Source of the DNA: CAINVV01 sp037137375
GTDB taxonomy: Bacteria > Bacteroidota > Bacteroidia > Bacteroidales > Prolixibacteraceae
DNA: 64,000 nucleotides
Direction: 5' to 3'
Assembly: GCA_037137375.1 (NCBI GenBank)
Contig: JBAXKJ010000005.1
Span: 124,001 to 188,000, forward strand
Shown here: positions 53,529-62,829 of the stretch, one piece after another
Layout: every line of letters begins with the position of its first letter
Position numbering within the stretch: the stretch's first letter is position 1
The notes under the pieces: model-generated
The model's database searches: none
What the model was told of the DNA's origin: nothing
The model's input: the letters and a program-made list of their open reading frames with translations, nothing else
Position numbers and translations under genes: made by a program

Positions 53529-54506
53529 ATGAAAAAAAACCTTACTGCCATCCTCTTTGTTCTTTTCTCTTGTCAGTCCTTTGCACAGAATGTCCATCTG
53601 AATCAGATTCCATCTCCTCAGATTTTCAAGGGAAATGAGACGACTGCCTTTCGTGATCCTGCAGTGATCTTCAATGACGGATGGTTTCATCTATTCTTTA
53701 CCATGACTGAAATAGAAAGGGATGGAAAGATATTCTCGTACACAGCAACTTCCATGAGTGATGATTTAATCCATTGGACCACTCCCAGGAAATTAACCCC
53801 AAGGGATCAGCGCCTGAATTACTCCAGTCCGGGCGACATTATCAAATATAAAAATGAGTGGCTATTGTGTTTGCAGACCTATCCCAGGCCAGATTATGAT
53901 GTATCTCAAATGCCAAAATACGGGGATCAGACTGCCCGTCTTTTTATCATGAGAAGCAACGACCTTCAATATTGGAGTAAACCCGAATTATTGAAAGTAA
54001 AGGGGGCTGCTGTGCCAGAGAGTGAAATGGGAAGAATGATAGATCCTTACCTGATCCAGGACAAGGATCAACCTTCAAAATACTGGTGTTTTTATAAGCA
54101 GAATGGGGTGAGTCTCTCTTATACCTATGATTTTGAAAACTGGACCTGGTTTGGACGAACGGACGCAGGCGAAAATGTTTGTGTTCTGACAGATAACAAC
54201 CAGTATATCATGCTGCACTCACCATCCAATGGTATCGGCATCAAACGTTCTGAAAATCTGGTCAACTGGTTCGAGCAGGGATCGCTGATTACACTTGGGC
54301 AAAACGAGTGGCAATGGGCAAAAGGAAGAATCACGGCTGGAACGGTGATAAAACTCAAAGACAATCAGGACGCAAAATACCTGATGTTCTTCCATGGATC
54401 CGGTCCGCTAACAGAGAAAGAAGGTGATTTTGATAAGAATGCTTCCATTGGTATAGCCTGGAGCAACGATTTGCAAACCTGGACCTGGCCCGGAAAAGAA
54501 AAATAA
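53529..54506 (+). CDS. Secreted five-bladed-propeller glycoside hydrolase-like protein
   Basis: A 325-residue exported protein with a signal peptide (residues 1-19, ending SFAQ). The rest has the repeating blade pattern of GH43/GH32/GH130-type propellers: AFRDPAVIFNDGWFHLFFT with the nucleophile-like Asp, SDDLIHWTTP, SSPGDIIKYKNEWLLC, SNDLQYWSKPE and WSNDLQTWTWPGK. The family number cannot be fixed by eye. It may trim plant or algal polysaccharides, but no SusCD pair is near. It is convergent with the radical SAM gene, 16 bp away. Confidence 0.8.
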   Translation: MKKNLTAILFVLFSCQSFAQNVHLNQIPSPQIFKGNETTAFRDPAVIFNDGWFHLFFTMTEIERDGKIFSYTATSMSDDLIHWTTPRKLTPRDQRLNYSSPGDIIKYKNEWLLCLQTYPRPDYDVSQMPKYGDQTARLFIMRSNDLQYWSKPELLKVKGAAVPESEMGRMIDPYLIQDKDQPSKYWCFYKQNGVSLSYTYDFENWTWFGRTDAGENVCVLTDNNQYIMLHSPSNGIGIKRSENLVNWFEQGSLITLGQNEWQWAKGRITAGTVIKLKDNQDAKYLMFFHGSGPLTEKEGDFDKNASIGIAWSNDLQTWTWPGKEK

Positions 54507-54522
54507 ATCCAGCCGCTATTTT

Positions 54523-56004
54523 TCACCTCAGTCCATAGACAATCCTGAAGTGGTAACCGTAAACGGCAAACTGTATCGCATCCTTAAATAATAGCGGCCT
54601 TTTGAAAAGCGTCCATACTACCAGTTTCCAAAATTCACCCCTCCCCTTGTTGGCGATGCCAATAATATATACCGTTTTCAGAAAACTTCTGATCAATGAA
54701 AACCGCACTCTCCTCTTAACCGCATGTATTTGTTCGTAGTTGAGCAGGAACTGGCGCACTCTTTTATAATACGGTTTGATTGAATAGATACTTTTTATCA
54801 ATCCATGATAGCCTTCAAGCAACTCTTTGGGGTTCATCTTCGTGATAAAATTCATGGAAGCATCGGTATTGTTTCCGCTGGACGCGTTTACCAGCCGGTC
54901 TTCCGACATCAGCCGTTTGTAGAGAATTGTATTTTTGGGGGCGTGCAGAATACCTACCATGGCAGAAACGATACCACTCTGCTGAATGAAATCTACTTGT
55001 TTCTGAAAGACCGATGAGGTATCCGAATCAAACCCAACAATGAATCCACCTGAAACCGACATCCCGGCCTTTTGAATTTTCTTCACGCATTGAATCATGT
55101 CCCTGTTCTTGTTCTGGCTCTTGTTACAATCCTGAAGGGAAATTTCATCAGGCGTCTCGATCCCGATAAAAGTGGAAACAAATCCGGCCGCTACCATCAT
55201 GGTAAGAAGTTCATCATCATCGGCCAGGTTAATTGAAGTCTGGGTCTCAAAAGTAAATGGGAAATTATGATTCTGCATCCATTGCAGCATGGCCGGCAAC
55301 AGATTCGTCTTGATTTCATGCTTGTTGCCAATAAAATTATCATCGACGATCAGAATAGGGCCGCGCCAGTTGAGACTATACAAAGCTTCCAGTTCTGAAA
55401 GAATCTGACTGGTCTTCTTCATGCGCACTTTGCGTCCAAGCAAGGTAGTTATCTCACAAAAATCGCATGAAAAAGGACATCCCCTGGTAACCTGGATGTT
55501 CATGACAACATAATCTTTCCTCGATAACAGAGAATAATCAGGGATAGGCGTCGTGGTCAAATCCGCAAATTTATCGGATTTATAAATTTTTTCAGGAGTT
55601 CTTCCAGAGGCTAAATCTTTCAGAAAGGGTGCGAGTGTAATCTCCGCTTCATTGAGAATGAAATGGTCAATCTGAGGGTAGCTTTCATATTCCTGAGAAA
55701 AAAGCGGTCCACCAGCCACGATTTTAGTTTTATATTTATGACATTCTTCAAGTACCACATTTACTGAATCTTTCTGGATAGACATCGCACTGATAAATAC
55801 ATAATCCGCCCAAAGAATATCTGCCGGTCTTAGCGTGGAAACATTCATATCCACCAGTTTTTTCTCCCAAGTTTTAGGGAGCATTGCCGCTATGGTAATC
55901 AATCCCAAGGGTGGGACTGAGGCTTTCTTGGAAATAAAACGCATAGCATGCTTAAAGCTCCAGAATGAATCCGGATACTTCGGATAAACCATTAAAATTT
56001 TCAT
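54523..56004 (-). CDS. B12-binding radical SAM protein (DUF4070 type)
   Basis: A 493-residue class B radical SAM enzyme. The N-terminal part (MVYPKYPDSFWSFKHAMRF, then VPPLGLITIAAML and AGGPLFSQEYESYPQIDHFI) is a cobalamin-binding-like Rossmann domain. The core has the cluster motif CPFSCDFCE (CxxxCxxC with an unusual SCDF interior) and IVDDNFIGNKHEIK. The C-terminal region is DUF4070-like. Relatives include hopanoid methylases such as HpnR, but hopanoid genes are not seen here, so the product stays open. It may methylate an unactivated carbon. Confidence 0.88.
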   Translation of the reverse strand: MKILMVYPKYPDSFWSFKHAMRFISKKASVPPLGLITIAAMLPKTWEKKLVDMNVSTLRPADILWADYVFISAMSIQKDSVNVVLEECHKYKTKIVAGGPLFSQEYESYPQIDHFILNEAEITLAPFLKDLASGRTPEKIYKSDKFADLTTTPIPDYSLLSRKDYVVMNIQVTRGCPFSCDFCEITTLLGRKVRMKKTSQILSELEALYSLNWRGPILIVDDNFIGNKHEIKTNLLPAMLQWMQNHNFPFTFETQTSINLADDDELLTMMVAAGFVSTFIGIETPDEISLQDCNKSQNKNRDMIQCVKKIQKAGMSVSGGFIVGFDSDTSSVFQKQVDFIQQSGIVSAMVGILHAPKNTILYKRLMSEDRLVNASSGNNTDASMNFITKMNPKELLEGYHGLIKSIYSIKPYYKRVRQFLLNYEQIHAVKRRVRFSLIRSFLKTVYIIGIANKGRGEFWKLVVWTLFKRPLLFKDAIQFAVYGYHFRIVYGLR

Positions 56005-56070
56005 TGTTCAATCATTACAACAATGAAATACCCAAGAGCCAATTTCCACATTTACCGAAAATTATTAGGT

Positions 56071-56107
56071 GGGTATTCCCTGCGACCTTTAAAAAACGAA
56101 TTGTACA
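56071..56107 (+). promoter_or_regulatory. Repeated intergenic motif, copy 2
   Basis: GGGTATTCCCTGCGACC, then TTTAAAAAACGAATTGT. It matches 30201-30235 in 16 of 17 core positions and in the A-rich tail plus ATTGT. It lies between the AraC-type regulator gene and the B12 radical SAM gene, in the opposite orientation to both. Confidence 0.4.
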
Positions 56108-56172
56108 CCAAGGAAAATTACACTCAACCTAAAAATAAAATGTTATATAATTCAAAGAAAAGATTACAAAAT

Positions 56173-56733
56173 TCACACATGACTGTTTACCTTCTTGCGT
56201 GCATTCTTTAGTCTTTTGAAAAATGTGGGGGTCAGTCCGGTTACTTTCTTGAATTGGGAGGACAAATGTGAAACACTGCTGTAATTCAGTTTGTAGGATA
56301 TTTCAGTCAGGTTTAGCTCTTCATAGAGCATCAGCTCCTTCACCTTCTCGATTTTATGCGCAATGACAAATTGTTCAATGGTCGTGCCTGTGACTTCGGA
56401 AAACAGATTAGCCAGATAGGTGTAGTCGTGGTTTAACTTATCACTCAGCAAAATGGACAGTTTAATCCTTGGTAATTCATCTTGTTGGTGGATCATTTCA
56501 ATGATCGTCGTTTTAATCTTGTCGATCAACACCGCCTTATGGTCAGCCATTAATTCGAGTCCTTCCTCCAACAAATCCATCCTGAGCCGGTAACGGATTT
56601 CATCTGTAATATCCTCCAATATTTCCACCTCACCAGATTCAATGCGGGAATAATGAAGACCATACTTTTCCAGTTTAGACTTCACCAACATCTTGCATCG
56701 AGCAGAAACCATGTATTTAATGAAGAGTTTCAT
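56173..56733 (-). CDS. Small AraC-family transcriptional regulator
   Basis: A 186-residue regulator from ATG at 56733 (MKLFIKYMVSARCKM, the usual start of this short family; an ATG at 56745 adds four residues). The N-terminal about 80 residues hold a small sensor-like domain with no sugar-binding cupin. The C-terminal AraC double HTH shows YLANLFSEVTGTTIEQF and LTEISYKLNYSSVSHLSSQF followed by TGLTPTFF. It may control the divergent or neighbouring genes; the target is unknown. Confidence 0.88.
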   Translation of the reverse strand: MKLFIKYMVSARCKMLVKSKLEKYGLHYSRIESGEVEILEDITDEIRYRLRMDLLEEGLELMADHKAVLIDKIKTTIIEMIHQQDELPRIKLSILLSDKLNHDYTYLANLFSEVTGTTIEQFVIAHKIEKVKELMLYEELNLTEISYKLNYSSVSHLSSQFKKVTGLTPTFFKRLKNARKKVNSHV

Positions 56734-56914
56734 CCCGGTAATCATTTACCATGAAGGTTCAAAATAATCTCTGGAGCCTTTCGTCAACCTAAAAATAATA
56801 AAAATAACAATTGAGGATACAACCTTGCTCCGGTCTAAAAAATAGTATTTTTATCTTTTTGTTACTGGATGAAGCTTTTTACGTATCCAATAAAAATTAG
56901 ATTGATAGCCGATT

Positions 56915-58291
56915 ATGTCCATTCGAAAAAAATATATTTTCTGGTTGATTCTTGCCGTTTTGGTCCTTGCTTTTGTGCTGACTAAATGGAACACCTGGTT
57001 CCTTAATCCACAAGAACCTCCCTACTCTCCTGCTCATACACCTGGTCAGATTCTGCTCACATGGTCGGCCAATGCTGCTTCAACACGTGATGTAACCTGG
57101 CTGGGTGATACTCTTACCAGGATTGCCCGTCTTGAATTAACCGGGAACGCCCATCCGGGCGACACGATCCGCTATCAATCGACTCCCAAAATTATCCGGA
57201 CTTCAGGAGGCGCAGCTGCATACAATAAGATCGCCATCAAAGATCTCCGGCCAGGAGAAAATTACAGATACCGCGTGGCTAACGACCAACAATATTCGGA
57301 CTGGTTCGACTTTAGCATCCAAAGCAGTACCGACAGCTCCTATTCTTTCTGTTATTTCGGCGATGTGCAGGATTCCGTGAATGGCAGGACCGGCGAAATC
57401 TTCCATCGTGCCGTCGAATCTCTGAAGAACCCGGCCTTCCTGGTATTTATCGGAGACATTGTTGAACGACCTCATGATGCCTATTGGTCTGAATGGTTCA
57501 GGGCTGGAGGAACACTGCTTCAAACTATTCCGGTCATCGCAACACCGGGTAACCACGAATTTTACAAAGGGGTATTTCCGAATCTCGATCAAAGATGGGA
57601 TGCCCACTTTTCCATTCCACAAAATGGTCCGGAAAATTTCAGGAGAAGCGTCTGTTACTGGGATTATCAAAACACAAGATTTATAAGCCTCGACAGCAAC
57701 GGAATAGAGGGAATTCCATCCGCTCTTGAGCAACAAAAATGGTTGAAAAAAATTCTGGAAAATACGCATCAGAAATGGATAATCGTCCTGATCCATCACT
57801 CCCTCTATTCGACAACCAGCGGACACAACTATTTTTACCTGCGCACTTTGTTTAAACCTTTGTTCGACAAGTACCATGTAGACCTGGTCTTGTCGGGTCA
57901 CGATCACGTTTATGGAAGAGCTGCACATGTCGCTTCCGGGGTATCCGGAGAAAAACAGGGCCCGGTTTACGTAGTTTCCCATACCAGTCCCAAATATTAT
58001 GACATCGGCTTTTCAAAAGTAATGGACAGGATGGCAACGAATACAGCGATGTACCAACTTTTCAAAGTCTCGGCCGACTCTATCAATTTCAAGGCCTATA
58101 CCTACGACGGCACCTGCTACGACGCCCTCTCAATCCTCCGGGACAACAAAGGAAATCGGATCGTTAGAGAATATTCACCACAATCAGACGAGAAATATCT
58201 GAAGCCATCAGAGAAATTTATCCGGAAGAGTTCGAAATCAGAACTCGAAAAATACTATCTTGACCTGCAGGAATGGAAGAAAACCAGATAG
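56915..58291 (+). CDS. Membrane-anchored metallophosphoesterase (purple acid phosphatase-like)
   Basis: A 458-residue protein with an N-terminal anchor helix (IFWLILAVLVLAFVLTK), a fibronectin-like PAP N-domain with LTWSANAASTRDVTW and LRPGENYRYRV, and a calcineurin-like catalytic domain. Metal-binding motifs are FGDVQD, IGDIVE, GNHEF, VLIHHSLY and SGHDHVYGR, all present. It likely removes phosphate from exported phosphoesters at the cell surface. It is 3 bp upstream of the glycosyltransferase gene, so the pair is co-translated. Confidence 0.9.
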   Translation: MSIRKKYIFWLILAVLVLAFVLTKWNTWFLNPQEPPYSPAHTPGQILLTWSANAASTRDVTWLGDTLTRIARLELTGNAHPGDTIRYQSTPKIIRTSGGAAAYNKIAIKDLRPGENYRYRVANDQQYSDWFDFSIQSSTDSSYSFCYFGDVQDSVNGRTGEIFHRAVESLKNPAFLVFIGDIVERPHDAYWSEWFRAGGTLLQTIPVIATPGNHEFYKGVFPNLDQRWDAHFSIPQNGPENFRRSVCYWDYQNTRFISLDSNGIEGIPSALEQQKWLKKILENTHQKWIIVLIHHSLYSTTSGHNYFYLRTLFKPLFDKYHVDLVLSGHDHVYGRAAHVASGVSGEKQGPVYVVSHTSPKYYDIGFSKVMDRMATNTAMYQLFKVSADSINFKAYTYDGTCYDALSILRDNKGNRIVREYSPQSDEKYLKPSEKFIRKSSKSELEKYYLDLQEWKKTR

Positions 58292-58294
58292 CCT

Positions 58295-59056
58295 ATGGAC
58301 GAGAACAAAATCAGCGCAGTTATCATAACCTTCAACAATGCTGATACCATTGAATCAACCCTGACCTCTGTAAATTGGTGTGATGAAATTGTAGTGGTTG
58401 ATTCTGGAAGTACCGATCGGACCAGGGAAATCTGCCTTCAATACGGATGTAACTTTTCAACTCATTCATTCAACGGTTACGGCCTTCAAAAACAACATGC
58501 GACAGGACTTGCCAGGAACAAATGGATTCTCTCGATCGATAGCGATGAAATGATTTCGAAAGAGTTGCAACTTGAAATTCAAGGTATTTTCTCAAATGGT
58601 GAGATTCCCTATGCAGGATTCAAGTTAGTCAGACCTTTATTTTTCATGGGAAAATTTTTCAAGTATGGCAGAGAATCTAAATTATCCCATGTCAGACTCT
58701 ACAACTCCAATTACGGAGGGTTCAATGAAAACATACTTCATGAAAGTGTGATTCTACAGGGAGAGGTCAAGGAGCTCAATAATATCGTGATTCATTACAG
58801 TTACAAGAATCTGTTTCATTATTTTGAGAAATTTAACCATTTTACCTCCCTGGCAGTAGAAGATGCCATCAGAAACAAGAAAAAAGCCAGTAAATTTCAA
58901 GTACTTGTAAAATTTCCTGCAGGATTTATCATTTATTATGTCTTGCAACGGAATTTTCTGAACGGATTTCCCGGGTTTGTATGGTCAGTAATCTCGGCTT
59001 ATTACAAATTCATGAAGTACCTGAAACTATATGAAGCATTGAATATCAAGAATTAA
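58295..59056 (+). CDS. Family 2 glycosyltransferase (WaaE/KdtX-like)
   Basis: A 253-residue GT-A enzyme. Motifs: AVIITFNNADTIESTL, VVDSGSTDRTREI (nucleotide-sugar site), ILSIDSDEMIS (DxD-like) and the LPS-type segment ENILHESVILQGEVKEL. The C-terminal hydrophobic part (FPAGFIIYYVLQRNFLNGFP) suggests membrane association. Relatives transfer heptose or glucose to lipopolysaccharide core. It is translated right behind the phosphoesterase gene. Confidence 0.9.
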   Translation: MDENKISAVIITFNNADTIESTLTSVNWCDEIVVVDSGSTDRTREICLQYGCNFSTHSFNGYGLQKQHATGLARNKWILSIDSDEMISKELQLEIQGIFSNGEIPYAGFKLVRPLFFMGKFFKYGRESKLSHVRLYNSNYGGFNENILHESVILQGEVKELNNIVIHYSYKNLFHYFEKFNHFTSLAVEDAIRNKKKASKFQVLVKFPAGFIIYYVLQRNFLNGFPGFVWSVISAYYKFMKYLKLYEALNIKN

Positions 59057-59133
59057 TGATTGAATTGATTGGGAAATTTTAAACCCAAACTCAGGAAAGA
59101 CTTTAAAAATGTGTTGACAATTAACAATTTTAT

Positions 59134-60708
59134 ATGGGAACTATCAGCAAAACCTATTCATTACTTCCCGTCACAGACAAACTGGATTTTGACAAATCAA
59201 GGCATTTACTCCAAAGGTGCCTTTTCGGTCCTAAAAAAAGCGAAATAGATGCTCTGGTCGGACAAAGTATTTCTACCGCCTTAAGTACCCTGATGGCACT
59301 TCCGGCCACAACCACTCAACCTGTTAGTTCGGATGCCCGGGATCTTGCCATCGGTCTTGGACAAACCTGGGTCAGCGTTCCCTACAACAGCACCTACAAT
59401 CCTTATCGGATCAATAGCCTGCGCGCTTGGTGGATTGGCAACATGGTGACTCAGCCCGCCACCATTTTTGAAAAAATGGTGCTTTTCTGGCACAATCATT
59501 TTGTAACCGAAATCTCGGTAGTGAACAATGCGCACTATTCTTACCAGTACATCCAGCTCCTTAGAAGTTATGCGCTGGGGAACATCAAGAAAATGGTCTA
59601 TGACATGACTGTCAATCCAGCCATGCTTATTTATTTGAATGGGAATGCCAATGTTGTCGGTGCACCAAATGAGAATTTTGGCCGTGAGCTTTTAGAGCTC
59701 TTTACCATTGGGAAAGGGCCGCTTATTGCCTCCGGAAACTATACGAATTATACCGAGTCGGATATTCGTGAAGCTGCTAAAGTACTGACTGGATGGACGA
59801 TCAATACAACAACTCTCGCTGGTGTTTACAATACCTCCAGGCATGATAAGACCACGAAAACCTTTTCCGCATCATTTTCAAATCAGACTATTTCGAACAA
59901 GGAGGTCGACGAATACAAACTGCTGGTTGATATGATTTTCAGCAATAAGGAAACGGCCCGGTATTTGGTCAGGAAAATATACCGATGGCTGATGTACTAC
60001 ACGATAGATAAAGATGTGGAAGATCAGGTAATCGAGCCACTCGCAACAACCCTGTTCGACAACAACTACGAAATTAAACCGGTTCTCGTTCAATTGCTTG
60101 GTAGCGATCATTTCTTTTCGCAAGACTTCCGGGGGGCCTATATCAAGAACCCTCTGGAATTTAGCGTTGGAATTTTCCGGAAATGCGAAATCCCAATGTC
60201 TTCTGACCTGATGGCTAATTATGGAATCTGGACTTATATTTTCAATTCAGTGGTCAACATGGAGATGACCCTGGGAGACCCACCGGATGTTTCCGGATGG
60301 CCACAATATTACAAAGCTCCCCTCTTTAATGAATTATGGGTCAATTCCTCCACCGTACCTAACAGAACTTCCTTTTCGAATGTCCTGAGCTCAGGCGGAG
60401 TGACCCAGAATGGGTTTAAATATGTGATCGATCCCTTTTTACTCATTCCAAGAATCAGTAATCCGGGCGATCCGGTTGCTTTGATCTCAGGACTTGTACA
60501 AATTCTATTACCGGTTTCGATCAGTAGTACCAAACAAAGTGCCCTCAAAGAAATCCTAATTCCTGGATTGCCAGACACCTCCTGGACATCTGAATGGATC
60601 AAGTATACAGGCAATCCGGCCGATGCAACACAAAAGAATCTGATCAGAACGAAGCTCCTTGCTGTAATCGCAACGATACTGAGGATGCCTGAATACTATT
60701 TATCTTAA
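59134..60708 (+). CDS. DUF1800 domain protein
   Basis: A 524-residue protein of the DUF1800 family: RHLLQRCLFGPKKSEI, RAWWIGNMV, EKMVLFWHNHFVT, NENFGRELLELFTIG, DIREAAKVLTGWT and ARYLVRKIYRWL, all family landmarks. It has no clear signal peptide. DUF1800 proteins of unknown function nearly always occur next to a DUF1501 protein, as here (18 bp spacing). A role in extracellular polymer or cell-surface structure is often suggested without proof. Confidence 0.92.
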   Translation: MGTISKTYSLLPVTDKLDFDKSRHLLQRCLFGPKKSEIDALVGQSISTALSTLMALPATTTQPVSSDARDLAIGLGQTWVSVPYNSTYNPYRINSLRAWWIGNMVTQPATIFEKMVLFWHNHFVTEISVVNNAHYSYQYIQLLRSYALGNIKKMVYDMTVNPAMLIYLNGNANVVGAPNENFGRELLELFTIGKGPLIASGNYTNYTESDIREAAKVLTGWTINTTTLAGVYNTSRHDKTTKTFSASFSNQTISNKEVDEYKLLVDMIFSNKETARYLVRKIYRWLMYYTIDKDVEDQVIEPLATTLFDNNYEIKPVLVQLLGSDHFFSQDFRGAYIKNPLEFSVGIFRKCEIPMSSDLMANYGIWTYIFNSVVNMEMTLGDPPDVSGWPQYYKAPLFNELWVNSSTVPNRTSFSNVLSSGGVTQNGFKYVIDPFLLIPRISNPGDPVALISGLVQILLPVSISSTKQSALKEILIPGLPDTSWTSEWIKYTGNPADATQKNLIRTKLLAVIATILRMPEYYLS

Positions 60709-60726
60709 CCATCAACGATAGTAAGA

Positions 60727-62286
60727 ATGGAAAGAAGAAAATTTCTTAGGAATGCTGCCTCAACCATGGCAGTGCCTTTTCTGTTTCAAGGACAGTGGTT
60801 GAAAGCAATGGCGGGCCCATCAGTTTTCGAATTGTTAAATGCCTATAATTCAAACAGGAAGCTGATAATGGTGCAGCTCAATGGAGGGAATGACGGACTA
60901 AACCTGCTCATACCTACTTCGGAATATGACAACCTGGCTGTACAACGTGCGAATATCCTTTTACCTAAGGCCCAGATACTTAAACTAACTGATGAGACAG
61001 GGTTGCATCCCTCAATGCCTGAGATTGTCAGTCTGTACAAAGACGGAAAGATCCAGATAATTCAGGGAGTCGGATATCCCAATCCAAATTTGTCTCATTT
61101 CCGGTCAAAGGATATTCTGATGTCCGCTTCGGATTCGAATGTTAATATTAACTCTGGCTGGATGGGCCGTTTGTTCACAAACCACTATCCCGGTTACCCT
61201 ATCGGATACCCGAATTCCACCAATCCACATCCGATTGCCCTCACCATTGGCTCTACCAGTTCGGCCATTTGCCAGGCAGAATCAAGCAATTACAGTTCCG
61301 TCATAAGTAGCCTTTCCACCACTTACAGCTCTACTCCGGCCGAAACTACCTACCCTGCCACTCCCTTTGGGAATGAGTTGAAATTTATCACCAATATCAT
61401 GGAGCAAACGGGAAGTTACCTCTCTGTGATTAAGGAGGCGGCATCAAAGGCAAAGAATCTTTCGGCCCTTTATCCTGCAGCCGGACAAAATTCACTGGCG
61501 GATCAGTTGAAACTAGTTGCCAACCTTATCGGTGGAGGTTTGCAGACGCAAATTTATGTCGTCAGTCTGGGTGGATGGGACACTCATTCAGCCCAGGTTG
61601 CCAGTACTGATAAATCTACCGGTTCACAACCGGCATTGATGAGTAAATTATCGAAAGCCATCGCCGCTTTTCAGGATGACCTGAGACTCTTGAAGAAAGA
61701 GGATGAAGTAATTGGATTGGTCTTCACGGAATTCGGCAGGCGAATCATGTCGAACGATAGTCTGGGGACTGACCATGGAACAACCTGGCCTGCAATCGTT
61801 TTCGGATCCAAAGTAAATCCGGCTATCATTGGAAGTAATCCAAAGATCTCATCAGTAGTGGATAAGACTTCAAACCTTCCATTGCAAAATGATTTCCGAA
61901 GTATCTATGCTGCCGTTTTCAAGCAGTGGTTCGAAATACCTCAGACTGAAACGAATCAATTGTTAGGTAAGGCGTTCACAGAAATACCGTTAATTGCAGG
62001 AACAACGATCGGTCTTGTAGCCGAAAATAAGCCAATCGCAAATGTTAAATTTTGGCCCAACCCGGTAGCTGATACTGCAAGTTTATCATTTGAAGCCAAT
62101 GGCCAATTTACCCAGATCGGAATATATTCCATGAGCGGCCAACTAATTGAGCACTTATACGAAGAAAAATTTATCGAAGGGAAGCAGTTGTTACTCCTGC
62201 ATCTTGGGCATCTCAGAAGAGGCGTTTACCTGATTGTACTCATCCAGAACCAGCAGAGACAAAGCCTTAAGTTTGTGAAGATATAA
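60727..62286 (+). CDS. DUF1501 protein with RR-type signal and T9SS sorting domain
   Basis: A 519-residue sulfatase-fold-like DUF1501 protein: MERRKFLRNAASTM twin-arginine-type N-terminus, VQLNGGNDGLNLLIP, GVGYPNPNLSHFRS, SLGGWDTHSAQV and TEFGRRIMSNDSLGTDHG. The last about 80 residues form a T9SS sorting domain (VKFWPNPVADTASLSFEA, YSMSGQLIE, RRGVYLIVL, SLKFVKI). Tat-like export of a T9SS cargo is unusual, because T9SS cargo normally crosses by Sec. It forms an operon with the DUF1800 gene. Confidence 0.92.
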   Translation: MERRKFLRNAASTMAVPFLFQGQWLKAMAGPSVFELLNAYNSNRKLIMVQLNGGNDGLNLLIPTSEYDNLAVQRANILLPKAQILKLTDETGLHPSMPEIVSLYKDGKIQIIQGVGYPNPNLSHFRSKDILMSASDSNVNINSGWMGRLFTNHYPGYPIGYPNSTNPHPIALTIGSTSSAICQAESSNYSSVISSLSTTYSSTPAETTYPATPFGNELKFITNIMEQTGSYLSVIKEAASKAKNLSALYPAAGQNSLADQLKLVANLIGGGLQTQIYVVSLGGWDTHSAQVASTDKSTGSQPALMSKLSKAIAAFQDDLRLLKKEDEVIGLVFTEFGRRIMSNDSLGTDHGTTWPAIVFGSKVNPAIIGSNPKISSVVDKTSNLPLQNDFRSIYAAVFKQWFEIPQTETNQLLGKAFTEIPLIAGTTIGLVAENKPIANVKFWPNPVADTASLSFEANGQFTQIGIYSMSGQLIEHLYEEKFIEGKQLLLLHLGHLRRGVYLIVLIQNQQRQSLKFVKI

Positions 62287-62317
62287 CAGCGATTTCTTTT
62301 ACTGCGGATAATCACAT

Positions 62318-62355
62318 AAAAAAACCCTCCGGACAATGAGCATCGTCCGAAGGGT
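62318..62355 (-). terminator. Hairpin terminator with T-run on the minus strand
   Basis: ACCCTCCGGAC (62324-62334) pairs with GTCCGAAGGGT (62345-62355) with one mismatch. On the minus strand the hairpin is followed by seven T. It would end the transcript of the small gene at 62436-62636, and on the plus strand it could cap the DUF1501 transcript. Confidence 0.75.
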
Positions 62356-62435
62356 CATTAACCAAACCTTACCTTAACATCTCTTTGACTAAGAAAATCC
62401 GGCAAGGTTTAATGAAACGTTGAAATAATTTTGAA

Positions 62436-62636
62436 TCAGCAGAAAGATACCTGATAATTCATTTCAGGTTCTGCTGGATAATATTTGTTATTGACCTTAA
62501 CAGCTTTCCCTTCTTCTTGTAGCTTACTGGTGATGTAACCCAAAAGCAACCGGCTCTGCTTCAGAGACTCTTCCATCTCAGATAACTTAATCCCGTTGGG
62601 TTTTGAGTTAATTAAATTTTGTACTATTTGTTTCAT
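62436..62636 (-). CDS. Small winged-helix-like protein
   Basis: A 66-residue protein from ATG at 62636; an in-frame ATG at 62678 would add 14 residues with no clear signature. It is made of helices (KQIVQNLINSKPNGIKLSEM, LLLGYITSKLQEEGKAVKV) and a short beta wing (NNKYYPAE), which looks like a small winged-helix DNA-binding fold. It is followed by a good terminator. The function is unknown. Confidence 0.6.
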   Translation of the reverse strand: MKQIVQNLINSKPNGIKLSEMEESLKQSRLLLGYITSKLQEEGKAVKVNNKYYPAEPEMNYQVSFC

Positions 62637-62829
62637 ATCGTCTTTATTATTCGATTCGATCAGCACAATAAAATACACTTAACTAGGCAATAAAAACACT
62701 GATTGCAGATATTAGTTCTCTAAACGAGGAAAAGGTAACCCTCTCAGAGGGTTAAATAGTGTTAAAAAATGGTGCTGCAGATATCACGTATTTTGCTACT
62801 TTAGAGCCACAATTCTGATATTTTCTACC

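Noticed and set aside
56023..56211. Plus-strand frame of 62 codons
   Set aside because: It covers the repeated GGGTATTCC motif and the end of the AraC gene, with no coding signature.
57203..57982. Long open frame (259 codons) on the minus strand
   Set aside because: It lies wholly inside the metallophosphoesterase gene, whose motifs are clear, and its translation shows no family or signal.
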